DNA of 64,000 nucleotides from Leisingera daeponensis DSM 23529 (GCF_000473145.1 NZ_KI421501.1:1-64000); one strand, 5' to 3'; positions 1 to 8,794 are shown, counted from the stretch's first letter. Notes: a model not told the origin generated them from the letters alone. Numbers and translations are program-made.

Positions 1-171
1 ATATTCCATGATGTTTCCCCTAATGATGATCTGGTGGGTTAACGCGTGCCGCCGGGGATTGTTCCAAACTTATTCCAAGCGGCTGATTTTTCTGTTCTTT
101 CGCGCCTCAGCGTGACGGTCGGGGCCGCAGTGCCCCGCGGCTGTTCAGCGCCTTGCGGGCGGCGCCGGCGC
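1..171. other. Left-edge intergenic region, possible 5' end of a leftward gene
   Basis: No convincing gene lies here. On the minus strand an AGGGGAAAC ribosome-binding-like stretch is followed by ATG GAA TAT reading from position 9 to 1, so a leftward gene may begin here and continue outside the window. Only three codons are visible, so no product can be named. The rest is GC-rich sequence with no recognisable signal. Confidence 0.3.
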
Positions 172-208
172 AAAAAAAAAGCGCAGCGGTGTGCGCTGCG
201 CTTTTTTT
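172..208. terminator. Bidirectional intrinsic terminator
   Basis: A nine-A run (172-180) is followed by a perfect 8-bp stem (181-188 with 194-201), a 5-nt loop and a seven-T run (202-208). The A and T tracts on both sides let it work in either direction. On the minus strand it sits just after the stop of the small membrane-protein gene at 227. Confidence 0.9.
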
Positions 209-226
209 CTGTCAAGGAGACCGGGG

Positions 227-475
227 TTAGCCGCCTTCCTTGGCGTCTTCTTCCGGGCTCTGAATGTCGACGGTCGGAACGGTGACGGTCACATCTTTGG
301 TCCCGGTTTCGATGTCGCCGACTTCGGCTTCGAACTCGGGCAGCTGGCCGCCTTCGACGTTTACATCAACGTCAGGCAGGCGGGTTTCCTGGGTCTGATC
401 AATGTCGATCATGTAAACAGCGAAAACCAGCACAAGGATGCCGGCGATGGCGGCGAAAATATAGGAAGGTTTCAT
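227..475 (-). CDS. Small membrane-anchored acidic protein, unknown function
   Basis: An 82-residue protein with one N-terminal hydrophobic segment (about residues 5-22) followed by a short acidic tail rich in Asp, Glu and Val, including a repeated V-D-V pattern. It is probably a single-pass inner-membrane protein with the tail outside the cytoplasm. No catalytic motif is visible and I do not recognise a named family. It is a lone gene: its upstream neighbour is about 180 bp away and a strong terminator follows it. Confidence 0.7.
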   Translation of the reverse strand: MKPSYIFAAIAGILVLVFAVYMIDIDQTQETRLPDVDVNVEGGQLPEFEAEVGDIETGTKDVTVTVPTVDIQSPEEDAKEGG

Positions 476-656
476 CGTACTGTCCTTTTGGGTTGCGTCA
501 GCCGGTCAACGCGCCGGTGTCCGCAAAGGTTCCCGCGCCAAGTGACGCATTTGCGGGTTTCCGCTGGGTAAATTCTGGTTAAGGCCTTGGATTCAAGAGA
601 AACAAAATTATGCCGTGCCGCAGCATTTCCTTGCGTTTTCCGGGCCGGGGCCGCGC

Positions 657-1589
657 TTAAATGCGAAGACAGGCTTCGATTTCGGACTGCATTTGCCCGA
701 TTGCGGTGCTCAGCCGCGACGTGAAAGCCTCGGATGTCAGCGACGGTGTGGCGTATCCGGGGGTGAGAATCGAGACGCTGGAACTGATTCGCGGCGTGAA
801 CCGGCGAATCGCCAGCCCTGCGGTTGTCTGGCGCTGCTGCAAACAGCCATAGGCGGTGATCATGTCGCAAATCATGTAGCACATGCCCGCCGCCACAAAC
901 TGCAGGCCGGGGGCCCAGGTGCGCAGCTCCAGCCGCTTGCGGAACCGGCAGCCGCTGCGCTGGAACGCGGCCTCTGTCCGGACCGTCATGGGGTGCTTTT
1001 CAAACAGCACCGCCATCGGCGCCCCGTCCAGATCCAGCGGTGTAATCTGTTCGGCCGCCGCCAGCGGGTCGCTTTCCGGGACGATGCAGACGCTTTCCAG
1101 GTCGAAGTCCTTCTGCTTGATGGACGGTCGCGGCGCCGGGGTTTCGGCAAAGCCGATGTCGAACTGCTGCGAAGCGATCAAATCCTCGATCACATCCGAC
1201 GACCGCATGATCAGCGAGACCTCCAGCTCATCCTTGCCTTGCAGAAAATCCGTTAAAATCCTCGGCATGAACAGCCCCGCCGCCGCCGGGTGGCAGGCGA
1301 CCCGCAGCTTGCCCGCCTCGTGGCTGCGGATCTTGCTTACCGTGCGCTCGATCCGCTCGATCCGTTCCAGCACCGCCTCGCATTCCTCCAGAAAGAACCG
1401 GGCCTCCGGCGTCGGGATCAGCTTGCCCTGCTCGCGCACGAACAGGCTGAAGCCCAGTTCCGCCTCCAGCGTGGAAATCATGGTGCTGACAGCGGGCTGG
1501 GTGCGCCCGACAGTGCGCGCGGCCTGGGAAATGGAGCCGCTGCGCATGACCTCGCGGAAGGTGAAGATCTGGCGGATCGAGAAGTTCAT
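657..1589 (-). CDS. LysR-family transcriptional regulator
   Basis: A 310-residue protein of typical LysR length. The N-terminal winged helix-turn-helix (about residues 3-60) has the usual pattern: FREVMRSGSISQAARTVG, then TQPAVS, then LEAELGFSLFVRE. A periplasmic-binding-like effector domain follows (about 90-300). It is divergent from the TRAP/oxidase operon that begins at 1702, with 112 bp between the two starts, so it most likely controls that operon in response to the imported substrate. The effector is unknown. The intergenic stretch around 1625-1645 is AT-richer than its surroundings and is the natural place for its operator, but no clear T-N11-A box could be assigned. Confidence 0.9.
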   Translation of the reverse strand: MNFSIRQIFTFREVMRSGSISQAARTVGRTQPAVSTMISTLEAELGFSLFVREQGKLIPTPEARFFLEECEAVLERIERIERTVSKIRSHEAGKLRVACHPAAAGLFMPRILTDFLQGKDELEVSLIMRSSDVIEDLIASQQFDIGFAETPAPRPSIKQKDFDLESVCIVPESDPLAAAEQITPLDLDGAPMAVLFEKHPMTVRTEAAFQRSGCRFRKRLELRTWAPGLQFVAAGMCYMICDMITAYGCLQQRQTTAGLAIRRFTPRISSSVSILTPGYATPSLTSEAFTSRLSTAIGQMQSEIEACLRI

Positions 1590-1701
1590 GGCCTGGGTAT
1601 CAAGGAAATTGATGGAGTCAGAGATATTTTCAAATTGATCTTATGCCCTTTGTCCAGCCAAATCCGCCAAACCCGGTGAGGGGACACCGGAAGGAGGACC
1701 G

Positions 1702-2172
1702 ATGGACACATTCACAAAATACTTGCTGACGGGGCTGATCTGCCTGGTGGCCCTGGGCCAGTTCGTTCAGGTGGTCACCCGTTATCTGCTGCAGATCCCG
1801 GTGATGGGGCTGGAGGAGACCATGCTCTACCCGACCATATGGCTGTATATCCTGGGCGCCGTGAACGCCTCGCGCGAGGATACCCACATCCGCGCCAACG
1901 TGCTGGAGATCGCCATCAAGACAGAGCGCGGCCACACCGTGCTGGCGATCGTGGGTGAAATCATCAGCCTGACCGTTGGCCTGTGGCTGCTGAGCTGGGC
2001 CTGGGAATACACCCAGTACGCCTGGCGGGTCTGGAAGGAGAGCCCGACGCTCTACCTGCCGACATTCTATTCCGAAGTGGCGCTCGTGGCCGGGCTGGGG
2101 CTGATGATGCTCTACACCGCCATGCATCTGCTCCGCCATATCAACGCCCTGCGCGCGGGAGCCGCAAAATGA
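1702..2172 (+). CDS. TRAP transporter small permease (DctQ-like)
   Basis: A 156-residue integral membrane protein with four predicted hydrophobic segments, the size and topology of the small TRAP subunit. The phrases LEETMLYPTIWLYILGAVNA and SREDTHIRANVL match the conserved family core (E near the start of helix 2, then R-x-x-x-H-I). It partners the large permease, with which it overlaps by ATGA (2169-2172), so the two are translationally coupled. A GGAGG-type ribosome site precedes the ATG. It is the first gene of a seven-gene operon that ends in an amino-acid-oxidase-like complex and RidA, which suggests the substrate is an amino acid derivative. Confidence 0.92.
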   Translation: MDTFTKYLLTGLICLVALGQFVQVVTRYLLQIPVMGLEETMLYPTIWLYILGAVNASREDTHIRANVLEIAIKTERGHTVLAIVGEIISLTVGLWLLSWAWEYTQYAWRVWKESPTLYLPTFYSEVALVAGLGLMMLYTAMHLLRHINALRAGAAK

Positions 2173-3467
2173 TTGAAATCGCACTCCTTGCCATTGCCGT
2201 CCTGGTGCTGACGCTGACCCTGGGCGTGCCGCTGCCCTACTGCTTTGGCGCGGCCCTGATGATCATGTATTTCCTGGGCGATGTGACCATGAAGGGCATG
2301 ATGCTGTGGGGTTCCCAGCAGCTGGGCAACCCGGTGCTGCTGGCCATTCCGCTGTTCGTGCTGGCAGGCACCATCATGTCAGCCAGCGGCATCGCCGCCT
2401 CGCTTCTGAACTTCGTCAACGCCTTCATCGGCCATATCCGCGGCGGTCTGGGCGTTGTGGCGGCGGTCAGCTGCGCCATCATCGGCGCGATCTCCGGCTC
2501 CGGCCTGACCGGCATCGCCGCCATTGGCCCGCTGCTGATCCCCGAGATGGAAAAGCGCGGCTACCCGCGGGAATACGCCACTGCGCTGATTGCCAACTCC
2601 TCGATCCTGGGCCTGCTGATCCCGCCGTCGGTCACCATGATCGTCTATGGCTGGGTAACCGACACCTCGATCCTCGCCTGCTTCCTGGCGACCCTGGGGC
2701 CGGGCCTGCTGATCATGTTCAACTTCTCGGCCATGAACCTGTGGATGAGCCGCAAGTTCGACCTGGTGCTGGATGACACGCCCAGCTTCTCGCAGCTGGC
2801 AGGCGATGTGGCGAAGAAGGGCTTCAACGCCACTCCGGCGCTCCTGATGCCGGTGATTATCCTGGGCGGCATCTACGGCGGCATCATGACCCCGACCGAA
2901 GCCGCCGCGCTGTCGGTGATCTACGCGCTGCCGGTCGGCTTCTTCATCTACAAGGGGCTAAAGTGGAACAGCTTCCTGGAGGCCGGCAGGGAAGCCGCAA
3001 CCGCGGTGGGCGCGATCATGGTGATGATCCTGTTCTCGATGATCCTGAGCCAGATGTTCGTCTATGAAGCGATCCCGCAGAAGATGGTCAGCGCGATCTT
3101 CGAGATCACCGAAAACAAGGTGCTGCTGCTGATCTTCATCAACATCCTGCTGTTCATGGTCGGCATGGTCGTCAATGACGTCACCGCCATCATCCTGATC
3201 GCGCCGCTGTTGCTGCCGCTGATGCAGGCGATCGGAGTCACCCCGGTGCAGTTCGCCGCGATCATGGGCGTCAACACCGCGATGGGCGGCGTCACCCCGC
3301 CATACGCCTCGATCCTCTACCTCGGTGCGCGGATCGGCAACGTGAAGGTCACCAAGGTGATCCCGCCCGCGATGATCCTGATCCTGACAGGCTATGTGCC
3401 GGTGGTCTTCCTGACCTCGCTGTGGCCCGACCTGTCGCTCTTTCTGCCGCGTTTCTTCGGCTACTGA
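2169..3467 (+). CDS. TRAP transporter large permease (DctM-like)
   Basis: A 432-residue, multi-helix DctM subunit that forms the sodium-driven transport channel of the TRAP system. Family hallmarks include IGAISGSGLTGIAAIGPLLIP, SSILGLLIPPSVTMIVYG and the C-terminal GVNTAMGGVTPPYA. An in-frame reading extends further upstream, but the ATG at 2169 gives the standard N-terminus and a 4-bp overlap with the small permease gene. The DctP gene follows after 32 bp with its own strong AAGGAGGA site, an arrangement that allows higher production of the binding protein. Confidence 0.93.
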   Translation: MIEIALLAIAVLVLTLTLGVPLPYCFGAALMIMYFLGDVTMKGMMLWGSQQLGNPVLLAIPLFVLAGTIMSASGIAASLLNFVNAFIGHIRGGLGVVAAVSCAIIGAISGSGLTGIAAIGPLLIPEMEKRGYPREYATALIANSSILGLLIPPSVTMIVYGWVTDTSILACFLATLGPGLLIMFNFSAMNLWMSRKFDLVLDDTPSFSQLAGDVAKKGFNATPALLMPVIILGGIYGGIMTPTEAAALSVIYALPVGFFIYKGLKWNSFLEAGREAATAVGAIMVMILFSMILSQMFVYEAIPQKMVSAIFEITENKVLLLIFINILLFMVGMVVNDVTAIILIAPLLLPLMQAIGVTPVQFAAIMGVNTAMGGVTPPYASILYLGARIGNVKVTKVIPPAMILILTGYVPVVFLTSLWPDLSLFLPRFFGY

Positions 3468-3499
3468 CCACACCTGACACCTTAAGGAGGAGACTACCC

Positions 3500-4492
3500 A
3501 TGAAACACTTTCTGACCGGCACCGCTGCTGCTGCCCTGATGTCGCTGGCAGGCCTCGCCTCGGCCGCCGACCTCAAGATGAGCCACGTGCGCCCGCAGGA
3601 CACCACCATCGACAAGGAGCTGCGCGCCTTTGCAGCCCAGGTGGATGAGGCCACCGGCGGCGATGTCTCGATCAACATCTTCGCGGCCTCGGCGCTCGGC
3701 GATTACACCACCGTGCAGGAACGCGTCAGCGTTGGCGCCATCGACATGGCGACCCAGCCTGCAGCGGCCGCGGCGGACCGCCGGATGCAGATCAGCTCGT
3801 TCCCCTACCTGGCGAACAACTGGGATGAGGCGCGCAAGATCTACGGCCCCGAGGGCGCGGTGCGCAATGTGATGGCAGAGCTTTATGCCAAGCAGGACAT
3901 CACCATGCTGGCGGCCTACCCGGTCTATTTCGGCGGCATCGCGCTGAACACCGATCCGGTCAGCCCGGGCGACCCGTCGCAGTCCAACGGCATCAAGGTG
4001 CGGGTGCCCGGCATCAAGAGCTTCCAGCTGACCGGCGAGGCGCTTGGCTACATCCCGTCGCCGATCCCGTTCTCCGAGGCGTTCACCGCGATCCAGACCG
4101 GCGTGGTTGACGGCGTCATCGGCTCCGGCGCCGAAGGGTATTACGCGTCCTTCCGCGATGTGACCAAGGCTTATGTGCCCGCCAACACCCATTTCGAGGT
4201 CTGGTACATGATCATCTCCAACGGCTCGCTGGCCGAGCTGGACGCGGAAGATCAGGAAGCGCTGAAGGCCGCTGCGGCAGACTTCGAAGCGCAGCGCTGG
4301 ACCGTCGCTGAAGAGGATCAGGGCAAATGGGAGCAGCGTCTGGCCGATGAGCTGGGTGCCAAGGTTGTCGAGCTGAGCGACGACGAACTGGCGGCGATGG
4401 CTGCCAAGGTGCGCAACGACGTCTGGCCGGTGGTGCTGGAAGACGTCGGCGCCGAATGGGGCCAGGGCATTCTTGACCAGATCGGCAAGTAA
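3500..4492 (+). CDS. TRAP transporter substrate-binding protein (DctP-like)
   Basis: A 330-residue periplasmic binding protein. Residues 1-22 form a Sec signal peptide ending in ASA, and the mature part starts with ADLKMSHVRPQD. The conserved TRAP helix region is seen in GIKVRVPGIKSFQLTGEALG and the following SEAFTAIQTGVVDGVIG. It captures the substrate outside the membrane and delivers it to the two permeases encoded just upstream. The order small permease, large permease, binding protein differs from the commoner P-Q-M order. The substrate cannot be read from sequence; the downstream oxidase points to a D-amino acid, hydroxyproline-like or opine compound. Confidence 0.92.
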   Translation: MKHFLTGTAAAALMSLAGLASAADLKMSHVRPQDTTIDKELRAFAAQVDEATGGDVSINIFAASALGDYTTVQERVSVGAIDMATQPAAAAADRRMQISSFPYLANNWDEARKIYGPEGAVRNVMAELYAKQDITMLAAYPVYFGGIALNTDPVSPGDPSQSNGIKVRVPGIKSFQLTGEALGYIPSPIPFSEAFTAIQTGVVDGVIGSGAEGYYASFRDVTKAYVPANTHFEVWYMIISNGSLAELDAEDQEALKAAAADFEAQRWTVAEEDQGKWEQRLADELGAKVVELSDDELAAMAAKVRNDVWPVVLEDVGAEWGQGILDQIGK

Positions 4493-4508
4493 ACCCGCAT
4501 GACAGACG

Positions 4509-4529
4509 GGGGCGGCCGCGCGCCGCCCC
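4509..4529 (+). promoter_or_regulatory. Intercistronic hairpin after the TRAP binding-protein gene
   Basis: A perfect 8-bp GC stem (4509-4516 with 4522-4529) with a 5-nt loop lies between the binding-protein gene and the oxidase gene. There is no T-run. It more likely protects the upstream mRNA 3' end, or reduces transcription into the enzyme genes, than ends the transcript. Confidence 0.5.
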
Positions 4530-4561
4530 GCAACCGCAGCCAACCCCGGAGATACGGCAGG

Positions 4562-5662
4562 ATGGAAGCAGATTATGCAGTGATCGGCGGCGGCGTTGTC
4601 GGCCTGTCCGTGGCCTGGGGGCTGCTCAGGCGCGGCAAGCGCGTCACGGTGCTGGACGGCGATGACGGATCGTTCCGCGCCAGCCGCGGCAATTTCGGCC
4701 TGGTCTGGGTCCAGTCCAAGGGCATGAAACAGCCGCGTTATGCCAGCTGGAGCCAGCAGTCCGCCGCGGCCTGGGCCGGATTTGCCGCCGAGCTGGAGGA
4801 CGGCACCGGACGCTCCGTCGGGCTGCAGCAGAACGGCGGCTATGACCTGCACTTCTCCGAAGAAACGCTTTATGCCACCGTTGCGCAATATGATGCGCTG
4901 AAGGACAAGCTGGGCGGCAACTACCCTTACGAGGTGCTGGGCCGCAACGCGCTCAGCCGCGAGGAGCCGCATATCGGCCCCAAGGTGGCAGGCGCGATCC
5001 TGCATCACCAGGACGGCCACGCAAACCCGCTGCGCCTGCTGGTCTCGCTGGCCGAGGACGTGCGCCGGCTGGGCGGCACGGTCCTGAACGGCAAGACCGT
5101 CACCGCGGTGTCCAAACCGGATGCGTTCAAGGTCCAGTGCAGCGACGGCACCACGGTCACGGCGGCCAAGGTTGTGCTCTCCGCCGGTCTCGGCGCGATG
5201 GAGCTGGGCCCCAAGCTGGGCTTCAAGGCGCCGGTGCGCCCGCAGCGCGGCCAGGTGCTGATCACCGAAAAGCTGCCGAAACTGATCAACCGCCCCTCGC
5301 TGATTGCCCGCCAGGTGGATGAGGGCGGCATTCAGATCGGCGCCACCAACGAAGAGGTCGGGCTGGACGACAGCGTGACGCAGCCGGGCCTGTCGGGTTT
5401 GGCAGCCGAGGCCATCGCCGCCTACCCGGCGCTGGCCCGCGCGCAGCTGGTGCGCAGCTGGGGCGCGCTGCGCATCCTGTCGCCCGACGGGCTGCCGATC
5501 TACCAGGAAAGCCCGGATCTGCCGGGCGCCTATCTCGTCACCTGCCACAGCGGCATCACCCTGGCCGCGGCCCATGCGCTGTTCCTGCCGGACTGGCTGG
5601 AAGGCACCGCAGCCGCCCCTGATCTGGAGGTGTTCAGTGAAGACCGATTCCCCGTTTCTTGA
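4562..5662 (+). CDS. FAD-dependent amino-acid/opine oxidase subunit (DadA/HcnC/OoxB-like)
   Basis: A 366-residue flavoprotein of the DAO/DadA superfamily. The N-terminal Rossmann motif is GGGVVGLS (residues 9-16) followed by the acidic VLDGD, and the C-terminus carries the substrate/FAD segment SWGALRILSPDGLPIYQ. Relatives are the catalytic subunits of opine oxidase, D-hydroxyproline dehydrogenase and hydrogen cyanide synthase, which oxidise a C-N bond to an imine and pass electrons to an iron-sulfur partner. The two partner subunits follow directly (the next gene overlaps by 26 bp), so this is the catalytic part of a three-subunit dehydrogenase. The exact substrate is unknown. Confidence 0.85.
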   Translation: MEADYAVIGGGVVGLSVAWGLLRRGKRVTVLDGDDGSFRASRGNFGLVWVQSKGMKQPRYASWSQQSAAAWAGFAAELEDGTGRSVGLQQNGGYDLHFSEETLYATVAQYDALKDKLGGNYPYEVLGRNALSREEPHIGPKVAGAILHHQDGHANPLRLLVSLAEDVRRLGGTVLNGKTVTAVSKPDAFKVQCSDGTTVTAAKVVLSAGLGAMELGPKLGFKAPVRPQRGQVLITEKLPKLINRPSLIARQVDEGGIQIGATNEEVGLDDSVTQPGLSGLAAEAIAAYPALARAQLVRSWGALRILSPDGLPIYQESPDLPGAYLVTCHSGITLAAAHALFLPDWLEGTAAAPDLEVFSEDRFPVS

Positions 5663-5948
5663 GCTGGCAGACGATGCCCCCCGTGTGCGGGTCTGGTTCG
5701 ACGGCCAGCCGCTTGACCTGCCCGCAGGCGCCAACCTGGCCGCCGCGCTGCTGGCCGCCGGCGTGCAGGTGTTCCGCCACACGCCAGTCTCGGGCGCGCC
5801 GCGGGCGCCGTACTGCATGATGGGCGCCTGTTTCGAATGCCTGGTGGAGATTGGGGGCCGCGTGCAGCAGGCCTGTATGCTGGAAGTGGAAGAGGGCCTG
5901 AAGATTGCCCGCCCGTATGAAGCGGAGGCTGGCGATGAAACGCTGTGA
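5637..5948 (+). CDS. (2Fe-2S)-binding subunit of the amino-acid/opine dehydrogenase (HcnA-like)
   Basis: A 103-residue ferredoxin-like protein starting at a GTG seven bases after a GGAGG site and overlapping the upstream oxidase gene. Cys60, Cys65, Cys68 and Cys80 give the C-x4-C-x2-C...C arrangement of plant-type [2Fe-2S] domains, preceded by the small beta-grasp fold with FDGQPLDLPAGANLAAALL. It would relay electrons within the heteromeric dehydrogenase. It overlaps the next gene by 14 bp, which again indicates strict co-translation. Confidence 0.87.
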   Translation: MKTDSPFLELADDAPRVRVWFDGQPLDLPAGANLAAALLAAGVQVFRHTPVSGAPRAPYCMMGACFECLVEIGGRVQQACMLEVEEGLKIARPYEAEAGDETL

Positions 5949-7329
5949 TCTGGCCATCATCGGCGCGGGCCCGGCGGGCATGGCCGCCGCTGCCGAGGCC
6001 GCGCGGCACGGCCTGAGCGTCACCCTGCTGGACGAGCAGAACCGCCCCGGCGGGCAGATCTACCGCGATGTGGACCGCGCGAGCGGACCGCGCGGCGCCA
6101 TTCTGGGGCAGGAGTATCTGCACGGGGCAACCCTGACGGCGGGCCTTGGCGGGGCCGGGATCACGCGCCTGACAGGTGCCGTTGTCTGGGCCATCGAGGA
6201 CGGCTTCCGCATCTCCTTCATCCGCGATGGCCGCGGCGAGCAGCTGGAGGCCGCGCGGGTGATCCTGGCCACCGGCGCGCTGGAGCGTCCGATGCCGCTC
6301 CCCGGCTGGACCCTGCCCGGCGTGATGACCGCGGGCGCGGCGCAGATCCTGCTGAAGCAATCCGGCGTGCTGCCGCGCCGCGCGGTGCTCGCCGGAAGCG
6401 GGCCGCTGCTCTATCTGATCGCGGCGCAGATGGTGCGGGCCGGAACACCGCCGCTGGCGCTGGTCGAGACCCAGACCGCGGCCAGCCCGCTGGCTGCCAG
6501 CCGCCATCTGCCCGGCGCGCTGCGCGGCTGGCGTTATCTGGCCAAGGGCCTGAAGATGCTGGCGGAGATCAAGCGCGCCGGCGTGCCGCGCTACACCGGC
6601 GCAACGGAGATCGCGGTGGCGGGCAGCACCGGCGCCGAGGCCGTGACCTTCCGCAGCAAGGGGCAGGCGCACCGCATCGCCTGCGAGACCGTCCTGCTGC
6701 ATCACGGGGTGGTGCCGAACACCCAGGCCGCGCGTTCGATCAATGTGCCGCATGTCTGGTCCGAAGCGCAGCAGTGCTTTGTGCCCGAAACCGGCCCCTG
6801 GGGCGAAACCGCCAAGGAGGGTGTTCTGATCGCCGGGGACGGTGCAGGCATCGGCGGCGCCATGGCGGCAGAATATGCAGGCCGGATTGCGGCACTGAAG
6901 GCGGCGGAGGAGCTGGGCCGGATCACCGCGGCGGAGCGCGACCGCCTGGCCGCGCCGCTGTTCAGCCGCCGCAGCCGGGAAACCGCGGTGCGCCCTTTCC
7001 TGGATGCGGCCTATCCGCCCTATGCGGGCGCAGTGCGGCCCGCCGACAGCACCATCGTCTGCCGCTGCGAGGAGGTCACCGCGGGCGACATCCGCAGCTA
7101 TGCCAAGCTCGGCTGTCTCGGACCGAACCAGGCCAAGGCCTTCGGGCGCGCAGGGATGGGGCCGTGCCAGGGCCGCTATTGCGGGCTGACCGTGACGGCG
7201 CTGCTGGCCGAGGCCAACGGGCAGACCCCGGATGAGACGGGCTACTACCGCATCCGGCCGCCGATAAAACCCGTGACACTGGGCGAACTGGCAGCGATGG
7301 AGGATCCCTCCGCCACTGCCGCTGAATAG
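5935..7329 (+). CDS. NAD(P)/FAD-dependent oxidoreductase subunit with C-terminal BFD-like Fe-S domain (HcnB/OoxA-like)
   Basis: A 464-residue two-dinucleotide-fold flavoprotein. The FAD motif IGAGPAGMAAAAEA is near the N-terminus, and a second Rossmann segment (VLAGSGPLLYLIA) and an ATGALERPMPLPGWTLPGV segment are in the middle. The C-terminus has CRCEEVTAGDI and later CQGRYCG, a bacterioferritin-associated-ferredoxin-like cysteine set. This is the large partner subunit in opine oxidase, hydroxyproline dehydrogenase and HcnABC-type enzymes. The ATG at 5935 is chosen because it overlaps the preceding gene and gives the standard start MKRCDLAIIGAG. Confidence 0.87.
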   Translation: MKRCDLAIIGAGPAGMAAAAEAARHGLSVTLLDEQNRPGGQIYRDVDRASGPRGAILGQEYLHGATLTAGLGGAGITRLTGAVVWAIEDGFRISFIRDGRGEQLEAARVILATGALERPMPLPGWTLPGVMTAGAAQILLKQSGVLPRRAVLAGSGPLLYLIAAQMVRAGTPPLALVETQTAASPLAASRHLPGALRGWRYLAKGLKMLAEIKRAGVPRYTGATEIAVAGSTGAEAVTFRSKGQAHRIACETVLLHHGVVPNTQAARSINVPHVWSEAQQCFVPETGPWGETAKEGVLIAGDGAGIGGAMAAEYAGRIAALKAAEELGRITAAERDRLAAPLFSRRSRETAVRPFLDAAYPPYAGAVRPADSTIVCRCEEVTAGDIRSYAKLGCLGPNQAKAFGRAGMGPCQGRYCGLTVTALLAEANGQTPDETGYYRIRPPIKPVTLGELAAMEDPSATAAE

Positions 7330-7338
7330 GAGATTAAG

Positions 7339-7677
7339 ATGATCGAACGGATCGAAACCGGCCCCCGCATGAGCAAGATCGTGAAGCATAACGGCGTGGC
7401 CTATCTGTGCGGCCAGGTCGGGGACGGCGCCGATGTGGCCGAACAGACCCGCGACTGCCTGTCCCGCGTCGAGGCGCTGCTGGAGAAGGCCGGCTCCTCG
7501 CCGCAGCAGATCCTGCAGGCGATTGTCTGGCTGGCCGACATGAAGGATTTTGCCGAAATGAACGCGGTCTGGGACGCCTGGGTGCCGCAAGGCCACGCCC
7601 CGGCGCGGGCCTGCGGCGAAGCCAGGCTTGCGCGGCCGGATCTGAAGGTGGAAATCATCGTCACCGCCGCCTGCTGA
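7339..7677 (+). CDS. RidA-family enamine/imine deaminase
   Basis: A 112-residue RidA/YjgF-type protein, with [13 protein letters not shown] in the N-terminal half and the C-terminal [16 protein letters not shown] signature. RidA proteins hydrolyse reactive imines to keto acids and ammonia. Its place 9 bp after an oxidase that should release an imine strongly suggests a dedicated clean-up step for that reaction product. It is the last gene of the TRAP/oxidase operon and is followed by a terminator-like hairpin. Confidence 0.88.
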   Translation: MIERIETGPRMSKIVKHNGVAYLCGQVGDGADVAEQTRDCLSRVEALLEKAGSSPQQILQAIVWLADMKDFAEMNAVWDAWVPQGHAPARACGEARLARPDLKVEIIVTAAC

Positions 7678-7702
7678 GCGGCATTTCAGCACTGACACTG
7701 AA

Positions 7703-7731
7703 CCCGGCCCTTGCGTCTGACAGGGGCCGGG
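7703..7731 (+). terminator. Probable terminator of the TRAP/oxidase/RidA operon
   Basis: A perfect 8-bp GC stem (7703-7710 with 7724-7731) has a 13-nt loop and is followed by a weak CACTTTACC tail. It lies 25 bp after the RidA stop. The T-run is poor, so its strength is uncertain. Confidence 0.5.
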
Positions 7732-7784
7732 CACTTTACCGGCACCTCGTGCGTTGTATACCTGAAGCAGCAACGAGGTCCGAT

Positions 7785-8792
7785 ATGCTCAAGCAAACCC
7801 TGCACCGCGCCGCCCTTCATGCCGAAAATCTGCTGGACAGGCTGCTGCCCCGCAAGGCGCGCAGCGGCGCGGATCTGGTGATCGACGCTTACATCGGCTA
7901 CGCCACGCCGGAGGCCCTGATCGTGCGCGGCCGGGTGCTGTCGCACCTGCGCCACAGCCCCCCCCGCGCAGGGCAGGGCGTTTTGCGCAATATGCGGCAG
8001 ATGGTTTCGCTGTTCCTGACGGACGAGGCGGAAGGGATCACGGTCTGCCACGGTGACGCCACCGCAGTGAGCGACGAAGAAGGCTATTTCCAGCTGCCGC
8101 TGCCGCCGGGCCGGGCGCCGGGCTGGCACGAAATCCCGGTTGCTGTCGCGGACAGCGGCGCGCGGACCGTCTGCCCGGTGCTGATCCCGCGGCCGGATGC
8201 CCGGTTTCTGGTGATCTCCGACATTGATGACACGGTGATGCAGACCTCCGCCTATTCGCTGGTGCGCAACCTTTGGACCACCTTCAGCGGCAATGCGCTG
8301 ACGCGGCATGTGTTCCCGGACTCGGCAGAGCTGCTGGGCAAGCTGTCGCAGCAGGGCCGCAATCCGGTGTTCTATGTCAGTTCCTCGCCCTGGAACATGC
8401 ACGCGTTTCTGGACCAGGTGTTCCGCCAGGCGGATCTGGTCCGCGGCCCGATGTTCCTGCGCGACCTGGGATTGAGCGAGACCCAGTTCATCTCCGCGGG
8501 ACACGGCAGCCACAAGGGGCAAAGCATCGACCTGCTGCTGAATGCGCACCCGGAGCTGCCTGCAATCCTGATCGGCGACACCGGGCAGAGGGACGCCTCC
8601 ATCTACGGGGCAGCGGTGCGCCGCCATCCGGGCCGCATCGCCGCGGTGCTGCTGCGGGTGCCCGCAGACGGGCTGAGCGCGGAGGATGAGCGCGACCTGG
8701 CAGAGCTGAGGGAAACCGGTATCACCGTGTTTGCCGCCCCCAGTTTCGACGGCGCAGCGCAGCAGCTGAAGAGGATAACCGCCCCCGTGTGA
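7785..8792 (+). CDS. App1-family phosphatidate-phosphatase-like protein (DUF2183)
   Basis: A 335-residue protein with the App1 catalytic segment FLVISDIDDTVMQTSA; the HAD-type D-x-D-x-T motif is Asp146, Asp148 and Thr150. Further typical motifs are FYVSSSPWN, and later ILIGDTGQRD. Yeast App1 is a Mg-dependent phosphatidate phosphatase; bacterial relatives are presumed lipid phosphatases but are poorly studied. No signal peptide is clear. The ATG at 7785 gives a start just before the conserved region; the reading frame extends further upstream but overlaps the RidA gene. It appears to be a single-gene unit ending at a hairpin shared with the convergent channel gene. Confidence 0.82.
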   Translation: MLKQTLHRAALHAENLLDRLLPRKARSGADLVIDAYIGYATPEALIVRGRVLSHLRHSPPRAGQGVLRNMRQMVSLFLTDEAEGITVCHGDATAVSDEEGYFQLPLPPGRAPGWHEIPVAVADSGARTVCPVLIPRPDARFLVISDIDDTVMQTSAYSLVRNLWTTFSGNALTRHVFPDSAELLGKLSQQGRNPVFYVSSSPWNMHAFLDQVFRQADLVRGPMFLRDLGLSETQFISAGHGSHKGQSIDLLLNAHPELPAILIGDTGQRDASIYGAAVRRHPGRIAAVLLRVPADGLSAEDERDLAELRETGITVFAAPSFDGAAQQLKRITAPV

Positions 8793-8794
8793 CG

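Noticed and set aside
3494..5818. Very long open frame on the minus strand (774 codons)
   Set aside because: It is antisense to well-supported TRAP and oxidase genes and shows the Arg/His/Gln/Ala-rich composition typical of non-coding frames in GC-rich DNA.
4562..7329. Hydrogen cyanide synthase (hcnABC)
   Set aside because: The three subunits are related to HcnABC, but gene order, TRAP linkage and RidA fit an amino-acid or opine dehydrogenase; cyanide production is not supported.
5530..7773. Long open minus-strand frame (747 codons)
   Set aside because: It covers the oxidase and RidA genes in antisense and has no recognisable domain.
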